From NCBI GenBank assembly GCA_016710465.1, contig JADJVS010000012.1, forward strand, positions 310,001-374,000: a stretch of 64,000 nucleotides of DNA. Direction: 5' to 3'. Shown here piece after piece: positions 51,578 through 60,610 of this stretch (positions are counted from its first letter, which is position 1; each line of letters begins with the position of its first letter). The stretch comes from Sulfuritalea sp. (lineage in GTDB: Bacteria; Pseudomonadota; Gammaproteobacteria; Burkholderiales; Rhodocyclaceae). Below the pieces are notes generated by a model. That model ran no database searches and was not told the origin of the DNA. It worked only from the letters and a program-made list of their open reading frames with translations. A program made the translations under genes and the position numbers.

Positions 51578-52606
51578 TTACTTCATCAAGGCCTTGGCTT
51601 CGCCAATCAGCTTCTGGCCGTCCATGCCCTTGGCCGCGACCTCCTTGATCCAGTCGGCATTGACCACCTCGGCGGCCTTTTGCCAGTTCGCCACTTCGGC
51701 GGCCGGCACGGAATGGAAACTGTTCTTGCGATCGACCGCGGTCTGGCGCGCCGGGCCCGTGGTCTCGTCCCATATCTTGCCGGCCCAGGCGGAGGTTTCG
51801 GCGCCGCTGTTGGCGTCGATCACCTTCTTCAGGTCGGCGGGCAGGCTCTCGTACTTGGCGGGGTTCATGGCGAAAAGGAAGGCCGAGGTGGCAATGAAAG
51901 GCGTGCCGGCCGGCGTTTCGGTATGGAACTTGGCGATCTCCTGGATCTTCAGCGAGGGGATCACCTCCCAGGGCAGCACGGTGCCGTCGATCACGCCCTT
52001 GGCAAGGGCTTCCGGCACCTGCGGCACGGGCATCGGCACGGGCGTGGCACCCAGCGCGGCGACCAGCTTGGTGGCCATGCGGTTGGGCGCGCGCAGCTTC
52101 ATGCCCTTGAAATCGGCCATGACCTTGATCTGCTGCTTGGTGGTGTGCAGTTCGGTGCCGGGGATGACATGGAAGATCAGCGGCTTGACGCCCTTGTATT
52201 CCTCCCTGGCGTTCTTCGCCGCGTAGTCCCACAGCGCCTTCGAGGCCTTCTCCGCGCTGGCAACCATGAAGGGCAGCTCGAACACCTCGGTGGCGAGGAA
52301 GCGGCCTGCCTGATAGCCGGGCAGGGTCCATACGATGTCGGCGACGCCGTCCTTGACCTGGTCGAAAAGCTGCGGTGGCGAGCCGCCCAGTTGCATCGAC
52401 GGATAGATCTGGCACTTGAGGCGATTGCCCGACTCCCTGGCGATCTTGGCGCACCAGGGCTCGATCATCTTGACGTGGGCGTTCGACACCGGCGGCAGGA
52501 AGTGGTGCACCTTGAGCGTGATGGCATCCTGGGCGATGGCAGGCGCGGCGACGGTCGCCAGGAGCGCGGCGGCGACGGCGGTTTTCAGCGTGCGAATGGG
52601 ATGCAT
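51578..52606 (-). CDS. Orphan TRAP substrate-binding protein (DctP paralogue)
   Basis: This 342-residue protein has a signal peptide ending APAIAQ (about residue 26). The mature sequence parallels the dctP product at 25370: TLKVHHFLPPVSNAH, QIYPSMQLGGSPPQLFDQ, KLRAPNRMATKLVAALG, KGVIDGTVLPWEV. No dctQ or dctM gene lies beside it. It may use the DctQM at 23.5-25.3 kb, as both promoters carry the TGAA-N6-TTCA site. GGAGACC precedes the ATG at 52606. It heads the four-gene minus-strand operon. Confidence 0.88.
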   Translation of the reverse strand: MHPIRTLKTAVAAALLATVAAPAIAQDAITLKVHHFLPPVSNAHVKMIEPWCAKIARESGNRLKCQIYPSMQLGGSPPQLFDQVKDGVADIVWTLPGYQAGRFLATEVFELPFMVASAEKASKALWDYAAKNAREEYKGVKPLIFHVIPGTELHTTKQQIKVMADFKGMKLRAPNRMATKLVAALGATPVPMPVPQVPEALAKGVIDGTVLPWEVIPSLKIQEIAKFHTETPAGTPFIATSAFLFAMNPAKYESLPADLKKVIDANSGAETSAWAGKIWDETTGPARQTAVDRKNSFHSVPAAEVANWQKAAEVVNADWIKEVAAKGMDGQKLIGEAKALMK

Positions 52607-52671
52607 GGTGGTCTCCTCTGGTTGTCCCGGCGGGCGCGGCAAATGGCGCCGCCGATGTTGTTCGCCGCATG

Positions 52672-52690
52672 ATTGAACGCTCATTCATTC
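52672..52690. promoter_or_regulatory. TetR-type site before the orphan TRAP gene
   Basis: ATTGAACGCTCATTCATT contains TGAA-CGCTCA-TTCA. It is 66 bp before the dctP-like start on the minus strand, in the divergent promoter region. Confidence 0.55.
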
Positions 52691-52748
52691 TGAAAGTCAA
52701 GCATTCCATGCCGACCCAAAATAAATTAATGGGGTTGACTTGCGCTAC

Positions 52749-52770
52749 TGACTGAGCAATCATTCAGTCA
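52749..52770. promoter_or_regulatory. TetR-type palindrome before the SDR/crotonase operon
   Basis: TGACTGA and TCAGTCA are perfect 7-bp arms around 8 bp (GCAATCAT). It also contains TGAG-N6-TTCA, one base from the shared core. It ends 53 bp before the SDR start. Confidence 0.6.
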
Positions 52771-52823
52771 TTGGCACTGTCGGCGCGAACGCCGAAAGCG
52801 CGGGACACTATCAGGGAGAAACC

Positions 52824-53570
52824 ATGAAGATCAGCGGCAAAACGGCAGTTGTGACGGGCGGCGCATCCGGCATCGGCAAGGCCACGGCGGAAGCCCTCGC
52901 GGAGGCGGGCGCCCATGTGATCATCGGCGACCTCGACGCCGCCAACGGCGAGGCGGTGGCGACATCGATCCGTGCCAGGGGCCAGGGCGCCGACTACCTC
53001 CGGCTCGACGTGGCGGACCTGGCCTCGGTCGCCGAGTTCAAGGCCGGGGCGCTTGCCTTGCGACCCCAGGTCGACATCGTCGCCAATGTCGCCGGCTGGG
53101 GCAAGATCCAGCCCTTCATGGAGAACACGCCCGAGTTCTGGCGCAAGGTGATGGACGTCAACCTGCTCGGGCCGGTGGCCGTGACCCACGCCTTCCTGCC
53201 CGGCATGATCGAGCGCAAGTCCGGCAAGGTGGTCACCGTGTCGAGCGACGCCGGCCGCGTCGGCAGCCTGGGCGAGACCGTGTATTCCGGCGCCAAGGGC
53301 GGCGCCATCGCTTTCACCAAGTCGCTGGCGCGCGAAGTCGCCCGCCACAACATCAACGTCAATTGCGTCTGCCCGGGCCCGACCGACACGCCGCTGCTGC
53401 GCGCCGTGCCCGAGAAGCACCAGGAGGCCTTCGTCAAGGCCACCCCGATGCGCCGCCTGGCCAAGCCCTCGGAAATCGCCGACGCGATCCTGTTCTTCGC
53501 TAGCGACCGCGCCTCCTTCATCACCGGCCAGACCATCAGCGTCAGTGGTGGCCTGACCCTGGCCGGCTGA
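52824..53570 (+). CDS. SDR dehydrogenase, BadH-like
   Basis: This 248-residue short-chain dehydrogenase has GGASGIG near residue 14, VANVAGWG near 88, Ser in VSSDAG, and the YSGAK catalytic pair near residue 153. The closest named relatives I recognise are 2-hydroxycyclohexanecarboxyl-CoA dehydrogenases (BadH) and related 3-hydroxyacyl-CoA dehydrogenases. Divergent from the CoA ligase operon across two TetR-type sites. A crotonase follows 36 bp later. Confidence 0.85.
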   Translation: MKISGKTAVVTGGASGIGKATAEALAEAGAHVIIGDLDAANGEAVATSIRARGQGADYLRLDVADLASVAEFKAGALALRPQVDIVANVAGWGKIQPFMENTPEFWRKVMDVNLLGPVAVTHAFLPGMIERKSGKVVTVSSDAGRVGSLGETVYSGAKGGAIAFTKSLAREVARHNINVNCVCPGPTDTPLLRAVPEKHQEAFVKATPMRRLAKPSEIADAILFFASDRASFITGQTISVSGGLTLAG

Positions 53571-53606
53571 ACCGATTTCCCCCAACCCACACAAAAGGAG
53601 TCCAGC

Positions 53607-54425
53607 ATGTACAAACTCAAAGCGGCGGACATGAAGCCGCAACACTTCAAGCTCGAAGTGGCGAACAATGTTGCCACCATCACGCTGAACCGTCCCGAGC
53701 GCAAGAACCCGCTGACCTTCGAGAGCTACGCCGAGCTGCGCGACACCTTTCACAAGTTCCAGTACACGAAGGACGTTCGCGCGGTGGTGATCACCGGCGC
53801 CGGCGGCAATTTCTGCTCCGGCGGCGACGTGCATGAAATCATCGGTCCGCTGACCAAGATGGACATGACCGGGCTTCTGGAGTTCACCCGCATGACGGGC
53901 AACCTGGTCAAGGAAATGCGCAATTGCCCGCAGCCGATCATCGCCGCCGTCGACGGCATCTGCTGCGGCGCCGGCGCCATCATCGCCATGGCCAGCGATA
54001 TGCGTTACGCAACGGCCAGGGCCAAGACCGGCTTCCTATTCGTCAAGGTCGGCCTGGCCGGTTGCGACATGGGCGCCTGCAGCATCCTGCCGCGCATCAT
54101 CGGTCAGGGCCGCGCCTCGGAACTGCTGTACACCGGGCGCATGATGAGCGCCGAGGAAGGGCAGGCGTGGGGTTACTTCAACGGCATCGTCGCCCAGGAA
54201 GAGCTGCTGGCGACGGCCAGCGGCATGGCGCAGTCCCTCGCCGACGGCCCGGCCTTCGCCCACTCGGTCACCAAGAAGTGCCTGCACCAGGAGTGGAACC
54301 AGACCATCGAGCAGGCGCTGGAGACCGAGGCCGAAGCGCAGGCTATCTGCATGCAAACCGAGGACTTCAAGATCGCCTATCACGCCTTCGTTGCCAAGCA
54401 GACACCCAAGTTCATCGGCAACTGA
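53607..54425 (+). CDS. Crotonase-family protein lacking both hydratase glutamates
   Basis: This 272-residue protein has the crotonase oxyanion-hole segments GNFCSGGDVHE and DGICCGAGAII. At the positions where enoyl-CoA hydratases carry two catalytic Glu residues (GGGCEL and PE.xLG) it has GAGAII and FLFVKVGLAG, so neither Glu is present. It is therefore probably not a plain hydratase, and could be a ring hydrolase, isomerase or thioesterase-like crotonase. AAAGGAG precedes the ATG. It is co-transcribed with the SDR and followed by the TetR gene. Confidence 0.85.
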   Translation: MYKLKAADMKPQHFKLEVANNVATITLNRPERKNPLTFESYAELRDTFHKFQYTKDVRAVVITGAGGNFCSGGDVHEIIGPLTKMDMTGLLEFTRMTGNLVKEMRNCPQPIIAAVDGICCGAGAIIAMASDMRYATARAKTGFLFVKVGLAGCDMGACSILPRIIGQGRASELLYTGRMMSAEEGQAWGYFNGIVAQEELLATASGMAQSLADGPAFAHSVTKKCLHQEWNQTIEQALETEAEAQAICMQTEDFKIAYHAFVAKQTPKFIGN

Positions 54426-54500
54426 CGGGGTCGCCGGGAATACGCGGGCTTGCCCGCGCTTCCCGCCTGTTGAACTCCGTTTCATGGCAGACTGCACGCC

Positions 54501-54516
54501 TGAATGAATCTTCAAT
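54501..54516. promoter_or_regulatory. TetR-type site before the tetR gene
   Basis: TGAA-TGAATC-TTCA, 14 bp before the start codon of the TetR-family gene. This fits autoregulation. Confidence 0.5.
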
Positions 54517-54527
54517 AAGGAAGCGAA

Positions 54528-55283
54528 ATGGGTTCCGCGGGCGATGTCCAGGCACTGGTTACCGACCCCAAGCTGGTCGAGGAACGTCGCGGGCAGATCG
54601 TGCGCGCGGCGGTCAAGCTGTTCTCCGAGGATGGCTACTACACCACCACCATCCAGCAGATCGCCAAACAGGCCGGCATCAGCACCGGCCTGATCTACCA
54701 GTACTTCCGCGACAAGGACGACATCCTCTTCCTCAGCCTGAAGATGGTGCTCGACACCTACGAACACGAGATTCCCTCGCAGACCAACGGACTCACCGAT
54801 CCCGTCGAAAGGCTGTGCGTCTCGGTCTGGGCCTATTGCCACATCGTGGACCGGCTGCGCGAGGCCACGGTGCTGGCCTACCGCTCGACCAAGTCGCTGC
54901 GCGCCGATCGCCGCATCCTGATCAAGGATGCCGAGACGCGCACCAACCGCCTGATCGAGAAGTCGCTGAAGGCTTGCGTCGACGGCGGCTACATGCGCGC
55001 GGTCAATGAATACATGCTTTCCTACCAATTGGTCATCTTCGCCCATTCATGGGCGCTCAAGCACTGGGTGTTGCGCGAGCGCTATTCCCTGGAGAGCTAT
55101 ATCGGCGAGGGCATCACGCTGTTGATCGAGCCCTTCCTGACGGCCAAGGGCCGCCGCGCCTTCTCCGCCGTGGCCTTGCGCAAGCGCGCCTTCAACAGCG
55201 AATCGCCAATAGGCGAAGACTCCGTCAAACCCGCCGCGACGGCGACGCGCGCGCGCAAGCGCCCGCGCCCGGCGAAGGCCTGA
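54528..55283 (+). CDS. TetR-family transcriptional regulator
   Basis: This 251-residue protein has an N-terminal TetR helix-turn-helix at about residues 20-65 (AVKLFSEDGYYTTTIQQIAK, QAGISTGLIYQYFRDKDDIL). A helical ligand domain of PaaR/FadR-like size follows. The C-terminal 30 residues are basic (TRARKRPRPAKA). It lies inside the CoA cluster, and TGAA-N6-TTCA palindromes precede it and four other units. TetR regulators of CoA pathways usually sense the acyl-CoA intermediate, which would derepress the cluster (inference). Confidence 0.9.
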   Translation: MGSAGDVQALVTDPKLVEERRGQIVRAAVKLFSEDGYYTTTIQQIAKQAGISTGLIYQYFRDKDDILFLSLKMVLDTYEHEIPSQTNGLTDPVERLCVSVWAYCHIVDRLREATVLAYRSTKSLRADRRILIKDAETRTNRLIEKSLKACVDGGYMRAVNEYMLSYQLVIFAHSWALKHWVLRERYSLESYIGEGITLLIEPFLTAKGRRAFSAVALRKRAFNSESPIGEDSVKPAATATRARKRPRPAKA

Positions 55284-55327
55284 GCCACCCGCGTCCCGCG
55301 CGTCGGGCCGCCGCCAAGGACACGCAA

Positions 55328-56086
55328 ATGATCACCCTGAAAATCGATGGCCCGGTCGCCACGGCCACCCTCTGCCGGCCGCCGGTCAATGCCATCAACG
55401 ACGAATGGATCCAGGCTCTCGACGCCGTGCTTGACGAGGTGGAGCACGCCGACGAGGTCGGCGTGCTCTGGATCCGCAGCACGCAGAAGGTATTTTGCGC
55501 CGGTGCCGACCTGGCCCTGATGCACAGCATCCTGGCCAGCGCCGAGGGCCGCGCACGCATGATCGCCCTGACCCGACGCATGCAGCAGGTTTTCGCCCGC
55601 GTCGAGACCCTGCCCAAGCTGACGCTGGCCGAAATCGGCGGCCCGGCCATGGGCGGCGGCTTCGAGCTGGCCCTTTCCTGCGACCTGCGCATCGTCGCCG
55701 AGGGCGCGAAGATCGGCCTGCCCGAGGCCGGCCTGGGCCTGTTGCCCGCCGCCGGCGGCACCCAGCGCATGACCCGCATCTGCGGCGAAGCCGTGGCGCG
55801 GCGCCTGATTCTCGGTGCGGAGCTGGTTAGCGGCAAAGAGGCCGTCGCACTCGGTCTGGCGCACTGGAGCGCGTCGGCCGACGAACTGGAAGCCTTTGCC
55901 CGCGCCACCGCGACACGCATCGCCGCATTGCCGCCGCGTGCCATCGCCGAATGCAAGGCCTGCATCGATGTCGCCGTCAAGGGCGGTGCCGACGGCTATG
56001 AGGTCGAGCTGGCGGGGAGCGCCGCCCTGCTCGCCCTGCCCGAGACCCAGGCGCGGGTGGCACGCTTTCTCGAAGGCCGGCGCTGA
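55328..56086 (+). CDS. Enoyl-CoA hydratase/isomerase
   Basis: This 252-residue crotonase has FCAGADLALM near residue 57, GPAMGGGFELALSCDLRI with the first catalytic Glu, and IGLPEAGLGLLPAAGGTQRM with the second. Both hydratase Glu residues are present, in contrast to the crotonase at 53607. It probably hydrates an unsaturated acyl-CoA. The ATG at 55328 follows the tetR stop by 44 bp. Confidence 0.9.
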   Translation: MITLKIDGPVATATLCRPPVNAINDEWIQALDAVLDEVEHADEVGVLWIRSTQKVFCAGADLALMHSILASAEGRARMIALTRRMQQVFARVETLPKLTLAEIGGPAMGGGFELALSCDLRIVAEGAKIGLPEAGLGLLPAAGGTQRMTRICGEAVARRLILGAELVSGKEAVALGLAHWSASADELEAFARATATRIAALPPRAIAECKACIDVAVKGGADGYEVELAGSAALLALPETQARVARFLEGRR

Positions 56087-56090
56087 TTCG

Positions 56091-56621
56091 ATGGATCACG
56101 GTCGCGCGTCAATTCCGGACCATCTCGACACGCCGCGCCTGCACCTGGCACGCCCGCGCACCGAGGATTGGACGGCGCTTCATGCCTACTATTCCGACGC
56201 CGAGTGCGCGCGCTACACCTTCACCAAACCGCTGCCGGAAAGCGAGACCCAGCGGGTGGTCGGCGCGCTGCTGAAACACTGGCAGCGCCACGGCTACGGC
56301 CCCTATGTGCTGCACGACAAGGCCTCGGCCACGGTGGTCGGTCTGGTCGGCCTCTGGTTTCCCCGGGAATGGCCGGAGACCGAGATCAAATGGGCCATTC
56401 TCCGCGCCCATTGGGGCAAGGGCTACGCCAGCGAGGCGGCGCGCGCGGTGCAGGCCATGCTGCCTGCGCACTTGCCGCAAATGCAGCCGATCAGCCTGAT
56501 CCACGCGGAGAACGAACGCTCGATCGCGCTGGCACTGGCGCTGGGCGCGACGCTGGAAAAGCGCCTCGAATTCCGCGACGCGCCCTTTCACCAGTACCGG
56601 CATCGCCGCCACCGCGATTGA
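56091..56621 (+). CDS. GNAT-family acetyltransferase
   Basis: This 176-residue protein is of the RimJ/RimL-like GNAT group. It starts with TPRLHLARPRTEDW and has WFPREWPETEIKWAILRAHW, GKGYASEAARAVQAM (acetyl-CoA pyrophosphate loop) and NERSIALALALGATLEKR. The substrate is unknown. It begins 4 bp after the crotonase stop, so it is co-transcribed, but its link to the pathway is unclear. Confidence 0.87.
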   Translation: MDHGRASIPDHLDTPRLHLARPRTEDWTALHAYYSDAECARYTFTKPLPESETQRVVGALLKHWQRHGYGPYVLHDKASATVVGLVGLWFPREWPETEIKWAILRAHWGKGYASEAARAVQAMLPAHLPQMQPISLIHAENERSIALALALGATLEKRLEFRDAPFHQYRHRRHRD

Positions 56622-56732
56622 CCGGCTGCTCCCGCCCCCATCGAGGTGCGCGGGGGCAGGCACCGCACCCATAAAAGTTTTTGGCAGACCACTTTGATGG
56701 CTTGCATTTCCGCCGCGCGCCCTATACACTGC

Positions 56733-56762
56733 AAACGATTGAACGTTCATTCAGTCGTTTGA
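56733..56762. promoter_or_regulatory. TetR-type site before the BcrC/BcrB-like operon
   Basis: CAAACGA and TCGTTTG flank a 16-bp core that contains TGAA-CGTTCA-TTCA and the palindrome TGAACGTTCA. It ends 49 bp before the start of the first gene. Confidence 0.6.
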
Positions 56763-56811
56763 TGTCCAGCATTCTGGAATGAACCCGATATCGAGACAAG
56801 GAGAACGACGC

Positions 56812-57951
56812 ATGGCCGACGGATTGTTCGACCAGTTCAAGGACTGGTATGAGAAGCGTCATGACTACGCCCGCGACTGGAAGGCTCGCACCGGCGGCCA
56901 GGTCGTGGCCACGATGTGCACCTACACCGCCGAAGAACTGCTGATGGCCGCCGGCATGCTGCCGGTGCGCGTGCTCGGCGCCCACGAACCGCAGAACGTC
57001 ACCGAGCCGCACATCTTCGGCATGTTCTGTCCCTTCTGCCGCGACTCCCTGGCCCAGGGCCTGCTCGGCCGCTTCGACTACGCCGAAGGCGTCACCCTGA
57101 CCCAGTCCTGCATCCAGTACCGGCAGACCTTCAGTTCCTGGCGCAGCAACGTCCCCAGCGTCAAGTGGGACTACTACGTGCCCATGCCCAACGACGTGCA
57201 AAGCCCGCATGCCCGCAAGGCCCACTACGCCGAAATCCAGGCCTTCCGCACCTTCCTTTCCGCGCTGACCGGCAAGGAACTCACGGACGCCATGCTGCAC
57301 GAGGCCACCGACACCATCGACGAGAACCGCCGCCTGCTGCGCCAGCTCTTCGACTACCGCAAGGAATCCAACCCCAAGGTCACCGGCGTCGAAGCCCTGT
57401 ATGCCTCGATTACCGCCCAGTTCGTGGACAAGAAGGAGCACAACGCGCAACTGAAGAAGGTGCTCGCCGCCCTGCCGGCCCGCCAGATGGACCGCAAGGA
57501 AGGCGTGCGCTTCATGACCATCGGCTCCGAGAACGACGACATCGCCTTCATGGCCATGGTCGAATCGGTGGGTTCCACCATCGTCATCGACGACCAGTGC
57601 TCGGGCACCCGCTACTTCTGGAACGAGTCGAAGAAGGATGCCGACCCGATCAAGCGCATCGCCGAGCGTTACTGCGACCGTCCGGCCTGCCCGACCAAGG
57701 ACTACCCCAGCCATACGCGGTTCGACCACGTGCTGGGCCTGGCCAAGGACTACAACGCGCGCGCCGCGATCTTCCTGCAGCAGAAATTCTGCGATCCGCA
57801 CGAGGGTGACTATCCGGACCTCAAGGAGCACCTGGAGAAGAACGGCATCCCCACGCTGTTCCTCGAATTCGACATCACCAACCCCATCGGCCCCTTCCGT
57901 ATCCGCGTCGAAGCCATGCTCGAGACGCTGAGCGAAGAAGAGCTGTTCTGA
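56812..57951 (+). CDS. Benzoyl-CoA reductase BcrC/BzdN-like subunit (2-hydroxyacyl-CoA dehydratase D family)
   Basis: This 379-residue protein is of the HgdB/BcrC family. It has CTYTAEELLMAAGMLPVRV (Cys36), MFCPFCRDSLAQGLLG (Cys73, Cys76), TLTQSCIQYRQ (Cys100) and QQKFCDPHEGDYP near the C terminus. These cysteines would hold a [4Fe-4S] cluster. BcrC/BcrB pairs bind benzoyl-CoA-type substrates and receive low-potential electrons from ATP-driven BcrA/BcrD. No A or D subunit is encoded in this window. AAGGAG precedes the ATG at 56812. The TetR-type site lies just upstream. Confidence 0.85.
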   Translation: MADGLFDQFKDWYEKRHDYARDWKARTGGQVVATMCTYTAEELLMAAGMLPVRVLGAHEPQNVTEPHIFGMFCPFCRDSLAQGLLGRFDYAEGVTLTQSCIQYRQTFSSWRSNVPSVKWDYYVPMPNDVQSPHARKAHYAEIQAFRTFLSALTGKELTDAMLHEATDTIDENRRLLRQLFDYRKESNPKVTGVEALYASITAQFVDKKEHNAQLKKVLAALPARQMDRKEGVRFMTIGSENDDIAFMAMVESVGSTIVIDDQCSGTRYFWNESKKDADPIKRIAERYCDRPACPTKDYPSHTRFDHVLGLAKDYNARAAIFLQQKFCDPHEGDYPDLKEHLEKNGIPTLFLEFDITNPIGPFRIRVEAMLETLSEEELF

Positions 57952-57967
57952 ACCAAGGAGACACGCC

Positions 57968-59278
57968 ATGAACACACCACAACGCTATCCGACGGAATCG
58001 CTGAAGCTCTGGGGCAAGGCCAAACAGCTTCGGGAAAACTACTACCAGAACTACGCGCGGGCCAAGGACAACGGCGGCATCCGCTGGTCCGCCGCCGGCT
58101 GGTCCTTCGACGCCATCCCCACATCACTCGGCGACGATGTCTATCCGCTGACCGGCGAACCTTACTCCGCCGGCGTCTCGCTCGACCGCAAGTTCACCCA
58201 GCGCTGCCTCGACGCCGCCGAGGCGGTCGGCTTTGCCCGCGACATGTGTTCCTACATGCGCATCTACTGGGGCGGCATGCACCTCGACGAGTACTATTAC
58301 GGCGGCAAGTGGCCGACCTCCGATTTCATCTTCCAGACCCAGATCTGCTGCTCGCACGCCAAGTGGTACCAGCACGTGGCCAAGGTGAAGAAGATCCCCG
58401 ACTTCTACGTTGATGTTTCGGTCGGCGCCTACCGCGACCTGACTCCGGCCCGCCTGGACTACGTCACCAACCAGTTGCACGACTCGATCGATTTCGTCGA
58501 GAAGGTCACCGGGCGCAAGTGCGATGACGAGCTGCTGATCCGCGCCATCAAGAACGAAATGCGCTCCACCTCGCGCTGGGCGCAGATCTGCGAACTGCAA
58601 AAGGCGGTGCCGGCGCCGCTGGACGAAAAGACCATGTACTCGCTCTACGTGCTGGCCATCCTGCACAAGTCCTCGCAGTGGTGCGCCGACTTCTACGACG
58701 AGCTCTACGAGGAAGTGAAGGATCGCGTCGCGCGCGGCATCGCCGCCGTGCCCAACGAGCGCTGCCGCCTGATGTCGGACACGCAGCCGCCCTGGCCCTT
58801 CCTCAAGATCTTCCGCTACCTCGAAACCTACGGCGCGGTGTCGATCGGCTCGCTCTACACCTTCGGCCTGGAAGGCACCTGGGAATACAAGGCAGACGGC
58901 TCATGGGGCGCGCGCACCCTGCCCTGGGACAAGGGCATCGAACTCAAGGACCGCGACACGGCGCTGCGCGAATATGCCGACTGGAACCTGGCCAAGCCGC
59001 TGTGGCAGCAGTTCTTCGACCCGCGCGTGAAGTCGGAAATGATGCTCCAGATCGCCAGGGACTGGAAGGTCGATGGCTGCATGATGCACCTCAATCGCGG
59101 TTGCGAAGGGCTCTCGGTCGGCATCATGGAAAACCGCCAGGCGATGGCCAAGGCCGGCATCCCGACCATGACCTACGAGGGCAACATGGGCGACGAGCGC
59201 GAGTTCGACGAAGTGCGCACCCAGGGCCGCGTCGATGCCTTCATGGAGCAGCTCGGCCTGCGCCGCATGGCGGCCTGA
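57968..59278 (+). CDS. Benzoyl-CoA reductase BcrB/BzdO-like subunit
   Basis: This 436-residue protein, about the length of BcrB, has GDDVYPLTGEPYSAGVSLDR, GFARDMCSYMRIYWGG with Cys94, FIFQTQICCSHAKWYQHVAK with Cys127 and Cys128, DTQPPWPFLKIFRYLETYGA and DGCMMHLNRGCEGLSVGIM near the C terminus. Together with the gene 16 bp upstream it gives the substrate- and cluster-binding half of a class I dearomatising reductase or of a related dehydratase. A rho-independent terminator follows, so no ATPase subunits belong to this operon. Confidence 0.85.
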   Translation: MNTPQRYPTESLKLWGKAKQLRENYYQNYARAKDNGGIRWSAAGWSFDAIPTSLGDDVYPLTGEPYSAGVSLDRKFTQRCLDAAEAVGFARDMCSYMRIYWGGMHLDEYYYGGKWPTSDFIFQTQICCSHAKWYQHVAKVKKIPDFYVDVSVGAYRDLTPARLDYVTNQLHDSIDFVEKVTGRKCDDELLIRAIKNEMRSTSRWAQICELQKAVPAPLDEKTMYSLYVLAILHKSSQWCADFYDELYEEVKDRVARGIAAVPNERCRLMSDTQPPWPFLKIFRYLETYGAVSIGSLYTFGLEGTWEYKADGSWGARTLPWDKGIELKDRDTALREYADWNLAKPLWQQFFDPRVKSEMMLQIARDWKVDGCMMHLNRGCEGLSVGIMENRQAMAKAGIPTMTYEGNMGDEREFDEVRTQGRVDAFMEQLGLRRMAA

Positions 59279-59324
59279 AGCCACCGCCCGACCTTCTCCT
59301 CCGCTTGAACTCATCGAGCGTTCC

Positions 59325-59352
59325 GCCCCGGCCTGCCGGGGCGTGTTTTTTT
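59325..59352 (+). terminator. Rho-independent terminator after the BcrB-like gene
   Basis: GCCCCGG and CCGGGGC form a 7-bp GC stem with a 4-base loop, followed by GTG and a run of seven T. It lies 47 bp after the stop codon. Confidence 0.88.
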
Positions 59353-59386
59353 GCCCGGCACACGTGAAGCCACATACGCCCGCCCC

Positions 59387-60593
59387 ATGACCGCGCATCG
59401 CACCGCTCCGGCATTCCTGGTGATCCTGTCGGGGGTTGTGGCCGCCCTGCATATCGGCAAGATGCCGCCGGCAATTCCGGTCCTGCGCGATGCGCTGGGC
59501 ATCAGCCTGGTCGAAGCCGGCTTCCTGTTGTCGATGGTCCAGCTCGCGGGGATGACGCTGGCCGTATTCCTGGGTGCCGCGTCCGACAGCCTCGGACGGC
59601 GCGGCAGCATCATCGCCGGCCAGTTGCTGCTGGCCGCGGCAAGCATTTGCGGCATGTGGGCGCAACGCCCGGCCGAGCTGCTGCTGCTGCGGGCCCTGGA
59701 AGGACTCGGCTTCCTGTTGGCGGTGCTTTCGGCTCCCAGCCTGATCCGGCAGTTGGTGCCGCTGCAACGGCTTTCCCTGCATCTCGGCCTGTGGGGCACC
59801 TACATGCCGACCGGCACCGCGATCGCGCTGATCCTGGCGCCGGCAATGATGGGCCTGCTCGGCTGGCAAGGCTGGTGGGGATTGCTTGGCGCGCTCTCCG
59901 CCGTCATGGCCCTGTGGGTGTTCCTGCGGGTGCCGGCGGAAGCCGGCCGGAAACGGCGCGATGCCGGTCGGACGCGACGCCGTGATCGGCGATCCCTGGT
60001 GGCGGCGGCTGCGCCTCACGCTGGGTAGCGGCGGACCATGGGGCGTCGCGCTGGCCTTCCTTCTTTATTCCAGCCAGTGGCTTGCGGTCATCGGCTTCCT
60101 GCCGTCGATCTACGCCCAGAGCGGACTCGGCGGCCAGATGGCGGGCACGATGACAGCCCTGGTTTGCCTGGCCAACATCACGGGCAACATCGGCGCCGGG
60201 CATCTGCTGCATCGCGGCGCACCCGCGCACCGGCTGCTGTACGTCGGCTTCATCACCATGGCCGTCGGCGCCTTCCTCACCTTCGGCCACGCAACCGGCG
60301 AAATGCCGGCCCTGCGCTATGCCGCCGTGCTGATGTTCTCCGCGGTTGGCGGCCTCATCCCCGGCACCCTGTTCTCGCTGGCGGTGCGCGTGGCACCGAG
60401 CGAGCAGACGGTGTCGACCACCGTGGGCTGGATGCAGCAGTGCTCGGCGACCGGGCAATTCTTCGGGCCGCCGCTGGTGGCATGGCTGGCAAGCCGCGTC
60501 GGCGACTGGCATTGGACCTGGGCGGCGACGGGAACGGCATCCCTGCTCGGCGTGCTGCTGGCGCGCGGCCTCCGTCAGGTCAAACACCCCTGA
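59387..60593 (+). pseudogene. MFS transporter with a central frameshift
   Basis: The first frame (59387-60028) gives six transmembrane segments with ALHIGKMPPAIPVLRDALGI and GAASDSLGRRGSIIAGQ. The second frame (open from 59886) gives the other six, from GPWGVALAFLLYSSQWLAVI to the stop at 60593. The shift lies in the cytoplasmic linker, about 59935-60000. Removing one base gives a normal 401-residue carrier. The MFS at 31644 is a related protein, so an aromatic acid cargo is plausible. Real decay and assembly error are both possible. Confidence 0.82.
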
Positions 60594-60610
60594 GGGAGCA
60601 ACGGCCCGGT

